From Oscillospiraceae bacterium (GTDB lineage: Bacteria > Bacillota > Clostridia > Oscillospirales > Oscillospiraceae): DNA of 64,000 bases. The translations under genes and the position numbers were made by a program. A model generated the notes under the pieces. The model worked only from the letters and a program-made list of their open reading frames with translations. It did no database searches and was not told the origin of the DNA. Shown one piece after another: positions 32,101 through 40,688 of the stretch (position 1 is its first letter; every line of letters starts with the position of its first letter). The DNA is taken from NCBI GenBank assembly GCA_021769865.1, contig JAETSB010000006.1, positions 1 to 64,000 on the forward strand, written 5' to 3'.

Positions 32101-34037
32101 CCGCCGCGGTGCTAAGCGGCGCGGGCCGCAGCCGGGCGGAACGGGTGGAGACTCTGTACCAGGCCGTCCTGGCCTGGGAGGACGTCATGCACATCTGCAA
32201 GACCACCCAGGGCATCGACAAGACCTACGCCCAGAACGACATGCAGACCCGCCAGAATATCCGCTGCATGCAGATGTTCTCCGGCGCGTTCATGTACGCG
32301 GCGGGGAACCATATCGGTATCGGCTACGGCTCCTGCGCCGGCATGGTCTGCGGGAAACCCATCGCGTCCATGGGGGCCTCCGATACGGCCAACCGCCTCT
32401 TCGGCTGGGGCATCGCCCACGAGATCGGCCACAACATGGACAAGCTGGGCAAGGCCGAAATCACCAACAACCTCTATTCCCTGATGGTTCAGACCTACGA
32501 CGGGAAACAGAACACCCTGGCCTCCCGGCTGGAGAAGAGCGGCAAGTACGCGGGCATCTTCACCAAGACCGCCCAAGGCCTCCCCGGCGACTCCAACGAC
32601 GTCTTCGTCCAGCTGGGGCTCTACTGGCAGCTCCACCTGGCCTATGACGGCGGGGACAAGCCCTTGGATTTCTACAACCGCTTCTTCAAGGCTTGGAAAG
32701 CCGGAACCTATTTCGGCGGCGAGACGAATTATCAGAACCGGGTGGCCCGCACCGCCTCCGCCGTGGCGAACCGGAATTTGACGGAGTTCTTCACCCGCTG
32801 GGGCATGACCCTCAGCGAGGGAACCAAGGCGGCGCTGGCGAAGCTCCCGGCGGAGTCCCGGGCTCTCTGGTATTTGAACGACCAGAGCCGCCGGGACCGG
32901 CTGGCGAACGTCCCGGCGGGCCAGGGCACGGTCTCCCTGACGGCGGCCTTGGAGGGGGAGAAGACGGTCAGGCTGACCATCGCCTCCTCCTTCACCCAGG
33001 GGACGGTCCAGGGCTATGAGATCCTCCGCAACGGCGTGCCCATCGCCTTCACCACGGAAAAGACCTATGCGGACGTCATCGGCTCCGCCAACCACCGGAC
33101 CTTCGCCTACAGCGTCCGGGCCTATGACTCCCTGGGAAACCGCGTGGCCGAGGCTTCGGCCCCGGAGCTGCGGATCGCCTACGACAAGACTGTCCCGGCG
33201 GACGCCTATACCGTCAATCGGACCGGTACTACGGTGACCTTCACCATGAAGGAGGAGACCCCGGTCTCCGGCCTGAAGCTGGCGGGGGCTCCCGTTTCCG
33301 GCGCGTTTGCCGTCACCGTCACCGACGGCGGCGGGAAGACCACCGCCGTCCGTACCGGCGATTTCAGCCAGGGGAACCAGGCGGCGGACAACAGCTACCT
33401 GACCTATTTCCAGAAGCCCGGCGCGGAGGCGGCGGACACCCGCATCTGGACCTACGACGCGAAAACCGTCGCCGTCACCGGCGTCCCGGAGGGCGCGGTT
33501 CCCCAGCTCATCAGCTATGCCGGGGACGACGTGGCCTTCCTGGAGAAGGGGGCCGTAGGCGTGCTGTCCAAGCCGTACCAATACGGCACGGAGGCCGGGC
33601 AGGTCCTTCCCGCCGGGACGCTGGTGGTGGCCGGGACCTACCGGGGCGACCCGGCCTATCAAACGGTGAAGATCGAGGGCCGGTTCAGCCGGACCGTCCT
33701 CACCGACGGGGACGACGGGGTGGAGACCACTGTCGAAACCCGCTGGCTGGACGGAAGAGCCCTGCTCTTCGCGGAGGTTCCCGCCGACGGCAAGGTCTGC
33801 GACATCAGCGACGGCCTGTTTCTCTTCATCCCCAACGTCCAGCGGGAGGCGGAACTCCAGGGCGAGGCCAGCGCGTGCAATGCCGCCGCCCTCCTGCCCG
33901 TCCAGATGCGGGCGGTGCTCTCCCGGACGGATCAGCCCACCCTGCCGGACAGCCAGCGGGTGACGGCGGAGACCCTTTGGATCAACACCCCCGGCGGGAC
34001 GGACCTGCCGGTCATCGTATTGGAGGAAGGCGAATGA
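29175..34037 (+). CDS. Secreted M60-type mucin metalloprotease with dockerin, glycan-binding and FN3 domains
   Basis: A 1620-residue secreted enzyme. Signal peptide 1-26; a beta-domain to ~150; a type I dockerin at about 153-205 with two calcium loops (D-V-N-G-D-G-R-V-N-D-R-D and D-L-N-G-D-G-V-I-D-V-Y-D); a galactose-binding-like domain ~216-365; two FN3 domains ~373-545; an F5/8 type C (CBM32-like) domain ~582-730; then the peptidase with zinc motif H-E-I-G-H-N (H1082, E1083, H1086) and a downstream glutamate in K-A-E-I-T-N-N, the gluzincin pattern of M60-like proteases that cleave mucin O-glycoproteins. The C-terminus has further beta-domains. It lacks its own SLH domain or sorting signal. 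The ATG at 29175 follows AGAGGA. Its stop overlaps the next gene by four bases. Confidence 0.85.
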   Translation: MRIRQRVVSLLLAGALLVPGLPAAAWNSTDSGSISATVRVDWPQTLEALRDRRVRAELFQEGRSLGTLDLTEEDRRTDVGGYPAFVALRNQDGGELGGGRWPGYLDLSVSGLPQGKYALEFTGDGYIDCRQELTIGDYSQHITLGTADASFTLGDVNGDGRVNDRDREELAGALGSERRRDLESYDLNGDGVIDVYDLAVVSRNRNAEGRPEVRDTNLLAPPVEEVRLGGEAGLVSGILEDLFRSNGQTVSLSGLPLELAVSLAEPVEMEEIQIVSPEGPEAMQAGSVAVTYDDGSGETIPFDLSLPEGIHAIGPVEGSSVVTISLGRRVAVKEIVITVTRTEGGDYTTVESIQFLREVIPERPSAAGGVVRNLTAAPGNERVSLRWSEVPNVSGYRVDYWLQDGGRRRSLRVDVPRAEITGLENLKTYLFTVTPVDGTWEGTACDPVSAAPQPARAPSAPDMVSVGPLDGALSVGWKAAENATFYEVYYEAESESGYQQWGGRLSSTSATITGLTNGVTYSIYIQAGNAVGVSGPSRTALGTPAAVDYARPEGIPKSGILEGADIERVWLADSGNVSPGAYPAGRPFRTEYMNDGDFSTHWTSQSWNDGNWARSKQVFASFSRPVDLSAVVWVPRLDGGYPNNLRLYTVTVWRQGDELNGPGTLVSPNPLQGGSASDHNTWLGVGNHPGVTKFAVLPFEPVTDVVKIAVTIEQVAYTAVSLSELMFVGYDPAHCLPDNIAALFADELRTALRSGVAQADIDALRQRLESEERNYYMNLDTLADELALAEELLQSGTSSGVVVNGIQSRSGGEDGRKYGQGGSDLQPLGVAAGAKQELTIYASGIPAGQKLTVFASQFHAEASSWRAAIGTLSNGRNVLTVPQIGSQNTPRGGSLYLTYGGTNPEGIRLHIRRGTDIPVLELADWYAMNDSQRRSELDRYADELERYAAGLTGDPQTNVRNVTEISTPTMLLSLPAAAVLSGAGRSRAERVETLYQAVLAWEDVMHICKTTQGIDKTYAQNDMQTRQNIRCMQMFSGAFMYAAGNHIGIGYGSCAGMVCGKPIASMGASDTANRLFGWGIAHEIGHNMDKLGKAEITNNLYSLMVQTYDGKQNTLASRLEKSGKYAGIFTKTAQGLPGDSNDVFVQLGLYWQLHLAYDGGDKPLDFYNRFFKAWKAGTYFGGETNYQNRVARTASAVANRNLTEFFTRWGMTLSEGTKAALAKLPAESRALWYLNDQSRRDRLANVPAGQGTVSLTAALEGEKTVRLTIASSFTQGTVQGYEILRNGVPIAFTTEKTYADVIGSANHRTFAYSVRAYDSLGNRVAEASAPELRIAYDKTVPADAYTVNRTGTTVTFTMKEETPVSGLKLAGAPVSGAFAVTVTDGGGKTTAVRTGDFSQGNQAADNSYLTYFQKPGAEAADTRIWTYDAKTVAVTGVPEGAVPQLISYAGDDVAFLEKGAVGVLSKPYQYGTEAGQVLPAGTLVVAGTYRGDPAYQTVKIEGRFSRTVLTDGDDGVETTVETRWLDGRALLFAEVPADGKVCDISDGLFLFIPNVQREAELQGEASACNAAALLPVQMRAVLSRTDQPTLPDSQRVTAETLWINTPGGTDLPVIVLEEGE

Positions 34038-35092
34038 AGCGCATCGTATCCGGCCTTCTGGCCCTGTGCCTGCTCTGCGCCCTGCCGGCGGCGGCCGCCG
34101 CCCGGGACAATCTGACCCTCTCCTGCCGGGAGCGGGGCGGGGAGGTCCGCCTCACCCTGGAGGACCTGGACCGTTCGGTTTACGCCCTACAGCTGGAGCT
34201 GGTTCTGGAGGGAGACTGCCCCGACGCCCGCTTTGAGCCCTCGCCCCGGGGCGTTTACAGCCCGGACTGCCATGTGGAGGCGGGCCGGGACGAGACCGTC
34301 GTGACCATCTATCTGGTGGCGGAGGAGGAGCCCCTGTCGGGCCGGTCCCTGGACCTGGGAACGCTGACCCCGGGGAACGCCTTCCGGCTTCCCGCCCGGG
34401 GGGAGCTGCTGCTGCTGGACCGGAGCCTTCAGCCCGTTTTCGAAGGGCGGGTCTCTCTGGAGACGGAACGGGAGGACCCCGAGCCCAGCCAGAGCGCTGG
34501 GGTGGAGCCCGCCTTTCGAGACGTGCGGCCCGGGGACTGGTGCTATGACGCGGTACGCTGGGCCTTCCAGTCGGGGCTGATGAACGGCACCTCTGCCGAC
34601 GCCTTCTCCCCTGAGGCCCCCACCACGCGGGGACAGATCGTGGCCATTCTCCACCGGCTGGAGGGCGCTCCCGTCCCTGCTTCAGAGGAGGCCGGCTTCA
34701 TCCTCGTGGGCAGCAAGTCCGTGGATTCCTTCAGCGACGTGGCCTCCGGGGCCTATTACGCCGCCGCCGTCTCCTGGGCCTCTTCGAACGGCATTGTCAA
34801 CGGCTACAGCGACGGGACCTTCCGGCCTAACAACCTGATCACCCGGGAGCAGCTGGCGGCCTTCCTGTACCGCTACGCCGCCCAGAAGGGCCGGGACGTG
34901 TCCGACCGGGCGGAGCTGGGGGTGTTCACCGACGCGGGGCAGATCGCGTCCTACGCCGTGGAGCCCCTGCGCTGGGCCGTGGCGGCGGGGATGGTCAACG
35001 GCGTCACCGCCGATACCCTGTCCCCCGGCGGGAACGCCTCCCGGGCCCAGGCGGCGGTGATCCTCAGCCGCTTCGTGCAGAACGTGCTTTGA
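34034..35092 (+). CDS. SLH-anchored protein with possible cohesin-like domain
   Basis: A 352-residue exported protein: signal peptide ending A-A-A-A-A, a ~115-residue all-beta domain, then three SLH domains (F-R-D-V-R-P-G-D-W; S-F-S-D-V-A-S-G-A-Y; F-T-D-A-G-Q-I-A-S-Y) for cell-wall attachment. The N-terminal domain has the alternating pattern V-R-L-T-L-E-D ... Y-A-L-Q-L-E-L-V-L and T-V-V-T-I-Y-L-V-A that recalls cohesins, though it is short for one and no search was run. The four-base overlap with the dockerin-bearing protease gene suggests that it anchors that protease. Alternative: an unrelated surface protein sharing an operon. Confidence 0.75.
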   Translation: MKRIVSGLLALCLLCALPAAAAARDNLTLSCRERGGEVRLTLEDLDRSVYALQLELVLEGDCPDARFEPSPRGVYSPDCHVEAGRDETVVTIYLVAEEEPLSGRSLDLGTLTPGNAFRLPARGELLLLDRSLQPVFEGRVSLETEREDPEPSQSAGVEPAFRDVRPGDWCYDAVRWAFQSGLMNGTSADAFSPEAPTTRGQIVAILHRLEGAPVPASEEAGFILVGSKSVDSFSDVASGAYYAAAVSWASSNGIVNGYSDGTFRPNNLITREQLAAFLYRYAAQKGRDVSDRAELGVFTDAGQIASYAVEPLRWAVAAGMVNGVTADTLSPGGNASRAQAAVILSRFVQNVL

Positions 35093-35110
35093 GAAAACGG
35101 CAAAATGATG

Positions 35111-35143
35111 AACCGGCGGACCGAAACGGTCCGCCGGTTTTTT
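35111..35143 (+). terminator. Terminator of the M60/SLH operon
   Basis: A 13-bp stem (35111-35123 with 35127-35139) with AAA loop and six T's. Confidence 0.92.
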
Positions 35144-35165
35144 ATCCGGTATGGCGCCAGGTTTG

Positions 35166-36353
35166 TCAGCGCATGAGATACCCCTTGGACAGCAGCTCCA
35201 GCTGCAATGCCTCGGCGTGGCGGCTGTCCCGGGTCTCCAGCACCATGGTGACGATGCAGGCCCCCACGTCGGAGTCCTTGTCCTCCCGGTTGTGGTTGAC
35301 GCTGATGATGTTGGCTCCGCTGTCCGCCACCACCTGAAGCATCCGCAGGAGGCTGCCCGGCTTATCCTCCACCTTGGTGGTCAGCTCCACCAGGCGGCCC
35401 GCCTTGGACAGGCCCTTGGTGATGATGCGGGAGAGGGTGGTCACGTCCACGTTGCCGCCGGAGACCAGGCAGACGGTCTTCCGCCCGTCGGTGGGGACCT
35501 TGCCGAACATGCAGGCGGCCACCGGCGTGGCCCCGGCCCCTTCCGCCACGGTCTTCTGCTCCTCCATCAGCGCCAGGATGGCGGAGGCGATCTCGTCCTC
35601 GGTGACGGTGACCACCTCGTCCACATATTCTTTGCACAGCGCAAAAGTCAGGTCCCCGGGCCGCTTGACGGCGATGCCGTCGGCGATGGTGGCCACGCCG
35701 CTGAGCTCCGTGGGCTCCCCGGCGTGGAGGGAGAGGTACATGGAGGGGGCCCCCGCCGCCTGGACGCCGATCACCCGGCAGTCCGGTTTTAAATGCTTGA
35801 CGGCGAAGGCCACGCCGCTGATGAGCCCGCCGCCGCCGATGGGAACCACCACCTGCTCCACCTCCGGCAGCTGCTCCAGGATCTCCAGGCCGATGGTGCC
35901 CTGCCCGGCGATGACATGGGGGTCGTCGAAGGGATGGGCGAAGGTGTAGCCCTCCTCCCGGCAGAGGCGCCGGGCCTCTTTGGCCGCGTCGTCGTAGACG
36001 CCGGGGACCAGCACCACCCGGGCGCCGTAGCCCTTGGTGGCCTCCACCTTGCTGATGGGGGCCCCGGCGGGCATGCAGATGACGGAGGGGATGCCCAGCC
36101 GGGCGGCGGAGAGGGCGATGCCCTGGGCGTGGTTCCCGGCGGAGCAGGCGATGACGCCCTTCTCCGCCTCCTCCGGCGTCAGGGAGCGGATCTTGTTGAA
36201 GGCCCCCCGAAGCTTGAAGGAGCCGGTGAGCTGCAAATTCTCCGCCTTGATGTAGAGGTCCCGGCCCAGCTTGGGGGCGGGGTCCAGGGGGGTCCGGCGG
36301 GCCACGCCCTCCAGCGCGTTCTGCGCGTCCCGTATCATGTCCAAGGTCAGCAT
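35166..36353 (-). CDS. ilvA: Threonine ammonia-lyase with ACT domain
   Basis: A 395-residue PLP enzyme that deaminates threonine (and serine) to 2-oxobutyrate (pyruvate). The PLP lysine is in T-G-S-F-K-L-R-G-A; the phosphate-binding glycine loop is V-P-I-G-G-G-G-L-I-S-G; the C-terminal ACT domain (about 320-395; E-D-K-P-G-S-L) offers allosteric control. The length is that of the medium single-ACT form found in Clostridia, which may be catabolic or biosynthetic. It lies 51 bases behind the Na+/solute symporter gene, which suggests uptake and degradation of threonine or serine. Confidence 0.9.
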   Translation of the reverse strand: MLTLDMIRDAQNALEGVARRTPLDPAPKLGRDLYIKAENLQLTGSFKLRGAFNKIRSLTPEEAEKGVIACSAGNHAQGIALSAARLGIPSVICMPAGAPISKVEATKGYGARVVLVPGVYDDAAKEARRLCREEGYTFAHPFDDPHVIAGQGTIGLEILEQLPEVEQVVVPIGGGGLISGVAFAVKHLKPDCRVIGVQAAGAPSMYLSLHAGEPTELSGVATIADGIAVKRPGDLTFALCKEYVDEVVTVTEDEIASAILALMEEQKTVAEGAGATPVAACMFGKVPTDGRKTVCLVSGGNVDVTTLSRIITKGLSKAGRLVELTTKVEDKPGSLLRMLQVVADSGANIISVNHNREDKDSDVGACIVTMVLETRDSRHAEALQLELLSKGYLMR

Positions 36354-36404
36354 CGGTTTTACCCCTTTCCGCGGGGCCTTGCCCCGCCGTGAAACTGCGC
36401 CTGG

Positions 36405-37847
36405 TTACGCTTTCCCCGCGTCCAGGAAGACGGAGGGATGGTTCTTATATGTGGCCAAGCTCACAACTGCCAGAGCCACGCCGCAGGCGATGGTTCCCGG
36501 AACGGCGGAGCCCAGGCCGAAGGGCTCTCCCGCCAGCTTCCAGCCGATGCAGACGGTAAAGCCGGCGGCCATGCCGGCGATAACGCCGGCGCTGGTGGCC
36601 TTCCGCCAGAAGAGGGCGGCAAAGGCCGGGATGCCCGCCGCCGCCGCATAGAAGCTCCAGGCGAACATGAGGATATTATACGCGTTCTTGATATAAAGTG
36701 CAATGACCAAAGCGCCCAGGGGCAGAATAATGGAGAAGATCCGGGAGAGGAGAATCTCCGTCCTGTCCTTCATCTCCGGGAAAAAAGTCTTGCCGATGTC
36801 GTGGACGCAGGTCTGGACGCTGACCAGCAGGTAGCTGTCCGCCGTGGACATGATGACGGAGAGGATGCCCGCCAGGGCAAGGCCCGTCAGGCCGATAGGC
36901 AGCACGTGGATGGCCAGGGCCGGGACCACGGCGTCGGTATTGCCGTAGACCGCCAGGGCGTCGTCCCCGATGACCTGGTGGGCGGCCACGCCCATGAAGT
37001 ACACCAGGGCGATGGTGACGCCGTAGACCGCGGTGCCCAGGAACATGCCCTTCTTGGCGGAACTCCGGTCCTTGGCGGCGAAGGCCCGCTGCCACATCTC
37101 CGCCCCGGCCATGGTGAAGACCAGATAGGTCACAATGTCCCCCAGGATGCTGCCGTTGAGGTAGGGCTTCGCCAGGGCCGGGTCCAGATTCGCCAGGAAG
37201 GTAGAGAAGCCGCCGATGCTCCGAAGGGAAGCCGCAGGGATGAGGATGTACACAAAGAGGATCAGCATGTAGAACTGGAGCACGTCGGTGTACACCACGC
37301 CGAAGAGGCCGCTGGAGGCGGTGTAGACCATGAAGATGACGCAGGCGATGAGGGCCCCGGCCTCAAAGCTGAGGCCCACCTGGCCCCCCAGCATGTTGAT
37401 GATGGTGGCGGTGGCCGTCACCTGGGAGGCCACGGTACCCATCATGGTGAAGGCCACCATGGCCGCCAGCAGAATTTTCGCCGTCTTGCCGAAGCGGCGC
37501 TGGAAAAGGTCCGGGATGGAGGTCACGTCGTACTTCATGCCGATGTCGGAGATCTTTCCGGCGATGCCGGAGAAGATGAACATGCCCAAAAGATAGGGAA
37601 TGGCGGTGAGCACCGCCTTGAAGCCGCTGGAATAGGCGACGCCCGCCCGGCCCATGAGGCCGCTGCCGCCGATGATGGTGGCGCAGACCGTGGCCATCAT
37701 CACCAGGGGCCCCAGAGACCGGCCCGCCACATAGTAGTCCCCGGTGTTCTTGATGCGCCGGACGAAGTAGACGCCCACCGCCACCATGGAGAGCAGATAA
37801 ACCGCGATAATGCCGAGGTCCAGAATGCTGAGCTGCGTGTGATCCAT
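36405..37847 (-). CDS. Sodium:solute symporter (SSS family)
   Basis: A 480-residue protein with about 13 membrane segments. SSS hallmarks: Y-Y-V-A-G-R-S-L-G in the first loop, G-R-A-G-V-A-Y near TM2, and the A-G-I-L-S-V-I-M-S-T-A-D-S-Y-L-L motif, whose S-T-A-D-S residues bind Na+. Members carry proline, pantothenate, sugars or other solutes. The downstream threonine ammonia-lyase hints at a threonine or serine substrate, which is inference. A weak AAAGG site precedes the ATG. Confidence 0.88.
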   Translation of the reverse strand: MDHTQLSILDLGIIAVYLLSMVAVGVYFVRRIKNTGDYYVAGRSLGPLVMMATVCATIIGGSGLMGRAGVAYSSGFKAVLTAIPYLLGMFIFSGIAGKISDIGMKYDVTSIPDLFQRRFGKTAKILLAAMVAFTMMGTVASQVTATATIINMLGGQVGLSFEAGALIACVIFMVYTASSGLFGVVYTDVLQFYMLILFVYILIPAASLRSIGGFSTFLANLDPALAKPYLNGSILGDIVTYLVFTMAGAEMWQRAFAAKDRSSAKKGMFLGTAVYGVTIALVYFMGVAAHQVIGDDALAVYGNTDAVVPALAIHVLPIGLTGLALAGILSVIMSTADSYLLVSVQTCVHDIGKTFFPEMKDRTEILLSRIFSIILPLGALVIALYIKNAYNILMFAWSFYAAAAGIPAFAALFWRKATSAGVIAGMAAGFTVCIGWKLAGEPFGLGSAVPGTIACGVALAVVSLATYKNHPSVFLDAGKA

Positions 37848-37975
37848 GTTACCTTACCTTTCCGTTTCAATCACCTGCCCTTACGTCGAAGTCCTCAAAA
37901 AAAGAAGTCTTTCCGTTTGCCGCGCCGGAGGAGAAACGCCGTCTCCATTGCGGGAGCCTTTCCTAATAAAAACCA

Positions 37976-38004
37976 ATTATAGCAGAAAAAGGAAATTCCG
38001 TCGA
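37976..38004 (-). promoter_or_regulatory. Promoter of the symporter/threonine ammonia-lyase operon
   Basis: On the minus strand TCGACG (38004-37999), a 17-base spacer and TATAAT (37981-37976), with TGC before the -10. The remaining 37848-38173 region is AT-rich and holds no gene that I can see. Confidence 0.65.
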
Positions 38005-38085
38005 GGGCTTTTGCGGGAATTTTGTGATTGAAGTAAAGATTTTTGTTAAAAATGACCGGATATTTCTCCCCCAAAATGCGAAAAT

Positions 38086-38108
38086 GCGGCGTCCCGTTAA
38101 GACGCCGC
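38086..38108 (-). terminator. Terminator downstream of the CapA-family gene
   Basis: GCGGCGTC (38086-38093) pairs with 38101-38108; on the minus strand the stem is followed by ATTTTCGCATTTTGG. Confidence 0.65.
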
Positions 38109-38173
38109 AAGAAATTTAATAAAACTTGAAAAAATTCCGGAAAGGATGTTTCGAGCCGCTTCATCGGATTTCC

Positions 38174-39271
38174 TCAGAGAGGCAGCTTTGCCTTCCCGTC
38201 CATGAAGTCCAGCACCCGCCGGGCCTGCTCCTCGTCCTCAATGGGGGCGGGGCAGTAGTTATTCACCCTGCCGCCGGTGTGGACGCAGCAGGGGATCAGC
38301 TCCGAGGAGGCGCTCACCAGCTCCCCGTTTTCCACCTGGAGGATGAGCTGGTAGATGACGGTCCGGTTCTCCGGCCCCCGGCTGCCGCCGAAGCAGAAGT
38401 TCCCCAGGGAGTAGACAATCTCCTTGCCCTTGTACACCTCCCGGGGCTGGAGGACGTGGGGATGGTTCCCCAGCACCAGGTCCGCGCCGTTGTCCACCAG
38501 GCGGCGGGAGGCCCGGACCCGCCACGCCTCCGGGGCATGGACGCCCTCCGTTCCGCCGTGGTAGAAGACTATCTGGAAGTCGGAGTCCTTCTCCGCCGCC
38601 TGGAGGCGCCGGACGATGGTCCCGGCCTGTCCCTCGTTCCAGAGGCCGTGGCAGATGACGGCGATGCGGTATCCGTTTTTCTCCAAATAGAAGGTCCGGT
38701 CGTTGCCGCCGTACTCCAGCCCGGCGGCGGAGACGGCCTTGACCGTATCCTTGTAGCCCGCCGTGCCGTAGTCCCCCGTGTGGTTGTTGGCCAGGGACAC
38801 CGCCTCCACGCCGGAGGAGGTGAGGATGTCCGTATTGCTGGCGGGAGCCCGGAACCAGTAGGCGGGATTCGTGCTCTTCTCCTTGGGGGTCAGGTTCCGA
38901 TCCGTCAGGACGTTCTCCAAATTTACCACGGTGAAGTCGTCGGCCTCGAAGATGGGCCGGACGTGCTGGAGGAAATACTCCGGCTCCTGCTTGGCGGCAA
39001 CATCCAGGAAGTTCCCCGCCGCCCGCTTGCCGTGGAGAGAGGCCAGCAGCATATCGCCGGTGAAGCTGACCACCATGCGGAAGGCATCCTCCGTCTCCCC
39101 GTCCCGGGGCGCGGGGAGCGTAGAGGGCATGGGCCCGTCAAACTCCGGCAGATCCGGCTCCCACAGCAGGGGGTCATTGGGGTCTGTGGAGTCCCACTCC
39201 GCCGCGGCGGCGGGGACGGTGCATATCAGCAGCTGCAAAACCGCCAGAAGAACGGCCAGGCGGCGTTTCAT
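38174..39271 (-). CDS. CapA-family (PGA_cap) metallophosphatase-like exported protein
   Basis: A 365-residue exported protein. The signal peptide (M-K-R-R-L-A ... A-A-A-A) is clear. The CapA fold motifs follow: F-T-G-D-M-L-L-A, the N-L-E-N-V-L turn, L-A-N-N-H-T-G-D-Y-G and G-N-H-P-H-V-L-Q-P, with the usual Y-S-L-G-N-F-x-F near the end. CapA proteins act in poly-gamma-glutamate capsule export, but many Clostridial homologues are solitary and unassigned; no capB/capC is here. The start at 39271 follows GAGAGAGGG. An ATTCTA/TAGAAT extended -10 lies at 39318-39323. Confidence 0.85.
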   Translation of the reverse strand: MKRRLAVLLAVLQLLICTVPAAAAEWDSTDPNDPLLWEPDLPEFDGPMPSTLPAPRDGETEDAFRMVVSFTGDMLLASLHGKRAAGNFLDVAAKQEPEYFLQHVRPIFEADDFTVVNLENVLTDRNLTPKEKSTNPAYWFRAPASNTDILTSSGVEAVSLANNHTGDYGTAGYKDTVKAVSAAGLEYGGNDRTFYLEKNGYRIAVICHGLWNEGQAGTIVRRLQAAEKDSDFQIVFYHGGTEGVHAPEAWRVRASRRLVDNGADLVLGNHPHVLQPREVYKGKEIVYSLGNFCFGGSRGPENRTVIYQLILQVENGELVSASSELIPCCVHTGGRVNNYCPAPIEDEEQARRVLDFMDGKAKLPL

Positions 39272-39381
39272 AGGCTTCCCTCTCTCTCCCGGAAGATCTC
39301 CGATTTTATTGCTTTCCATTCTAGCAGGATTTCCCCCGAAAGGGAAGGGGGAGAGGGAAGATTTCCCAGGAATATTGAACA

Positions 39382-39405
39382 GGGCGGAGGAATGTTCCTC
39401 CGCCC
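39382..39405 (-). terminator. Hairpin after mtlD
   Basis: An 11-bp perfect inverted repeat (39382-39392 with 39395-39405) lies 18 bases after the mtlD stop. The T-run is poor (TGTTCAATATT), so termination may be incomplete. Confidence 0.55.
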
Positions 39406-39422
39406 CGCCGAAAACAGGGACA

Positions 39423-40580
39423 TTATTTCTTGGCGACTGCCAAGGCGTTGTACACATCCAGGATGCGGCCGAACAGGGGATTTTCCGGCTTCAGGCCGGA
39501 GTAGGCCGCCAGGGCGGCGGCGGGGCCCTCGGCTTTGATCTTGGCCTGGAGCTCCACACTCTGGGGGTCCTCCGGGCAGTCGAAGCGCAGGGCGGCGGCG
39601 GCGCCGAAGATCAGGTGGTCCACCGGCAGGCCGTAGGAGGCGGTGGTGGTCAGGGGCTTGATGAGCCGGTCCCCGGCCTCCAGCTTCCGGATGGGCTCCC
39701 GGCCCACCCGGAGCACCTCGTCCTCCAGGAAGGGGTTCTGGTAGCGGGCGAAGATCTTCTCCACATAGGCGTGGTGGACCTCCGGGTCGAAGCCGAATTC
39801 CTTGATGAGGCCCTCGCCGCTCTCGGAGATGGCGGCGTGGACGATCTCGCCGATGGCGGGGTCCGCGATGCTGTCCTTGATGGTGGCGTAGCCCCGCAGA
39901 TAGCCCAGGTATGCGCAGATGGCGTGGCCGCTGTTGAGGGTGAAGAGCTTCCGCTCCAGGTAGGCCATGAGGTTGTCCGCGAAGGTCAATCCGGGGATCT
40001 CCGGCTTCTCGCCCTTCCAGGCGGCGGCCTCCACGTCCCACTCGCAGTACCGCTCCACGGCGGCGTCCAGGATGTTGTCAAAATTGGGCTTGGGGCAGAT
40101 GCGGTCCACGGCGCAGTCGGCAAAGCCGATGTGCTCCTCCAGGAAGGAAAGCTCCTCCTGATTCAGATGCTTCACCACCTCGTTTTTCAGGCGGGTGGTG
40201 GTCCGGAGGCCGTTCTCACAGCAGACCACATTCATGGGCGCGGCATTCCCGGCGGCCTTCCGGGCCTGGATGCCCCCGGCGATGGACTTGGCGATGATGG
40301 GCAGCAAGTTGGGGCCCACAGCGGTAGTGATCAGGTCGCACTGGGCCACCTTCTCCGCAAAGGCCGGGGAGGTGGAGATTACGCCGTCCACATTGCGGAT
40401 GGCGATTTCGCCGGGCTCCTTGTCCAGAATGTGAACCGTGTAGCCGTGGTCCCGGTTCAGCGCCTCGATGATGGGCTCCACCACGTCGGCAAAGGTGACA
40501 TGCCAGCCCGCCTGGCTGAGCAGGGCCCCGATGAACCCCCGGCCGATGTTGCCCGCGCCGATTTGAATTGCCTGTTTCAT
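39423..40580 (-). CDS. mtlD: Mannitol-1-phosphate 5-dehydrogenase
   Basis: A 385-residue NAD-dependent polyol dehydrogenase that converts mannitol-1-phosphate to fructose-6-phosphate. N-terminal Rossmann motif I-G-A-G-N-I-G-R-G-F; C-E-N-G-L mid-protein; K-L-F-T-L-N-S-G-H-A polyol-dehydrogenase signature with catalytic Lys. Length agrees with MtlD (~382). GGAGGAGC precedes the ATG at 40580. It lies downstream of pgi, which takes the same fructose-6-phosphate, and about 5 kb from mtlA instead of beside it. Confidence 0.93.
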   Translation of the reverse strand: MKQAIQIGAGNIGRGFIGALLSQAGWHVTFADVVEPIIEALNRDHGYTVHILDKEPGEIAIRNVDGVISTSPAFAEKVAQCDLITTAVGPNLLPIIAKSIAGGIQARKAAGNAAPMNVVCCENGLRTTTRLKNEVVKHLNQEELSFLEEHIGFADCAVDRICPKPNFDNILDAAVERYCEWDVEAAAWKGEKPEIPGLTFADNLMAYLERKLFTLNSGHAICAYLGYLRGYATIKDSIADPAIGEIVHAAISESGEGLIKEFGFDPEVHHAYVEKIFARYQNPFLEDEVLRVGREPIRKLEAGDRLIKPLTTTASYGLPVDHLIFGAAAALRFDCPEDPQSVELQAKIKAEGPAAALAAYSGLKPENPLFGRILDVYNALAVAKK

Positions 40581-40640
40581 AGTGCTCCTCCTTAAAATGA
40601 TTGCTTTTAAGCGGGTAATCGTTTTCGTGATTACTTTATT

Positions 40641-40674
40641 AAGGGCCGCCTCGCCCATGGGACGGGGCGGCCTT
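40641..40674 (-). terminator. Weak hairpin between pgi and mtlD
   Basis: AAGG-(G)-CCGCC at 40641 pairs with GGCGGCCTT ending at 40674, with a small bulge. The minus-strand tail is CTTAATAAAG, so partial read-through from pgi into mtlD is likely. A dyad GTAATC...GATTAC lies just beyond. Confidence 0.45.
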
Positions 40675-40688
40675 GGGCGGGAATGAGG

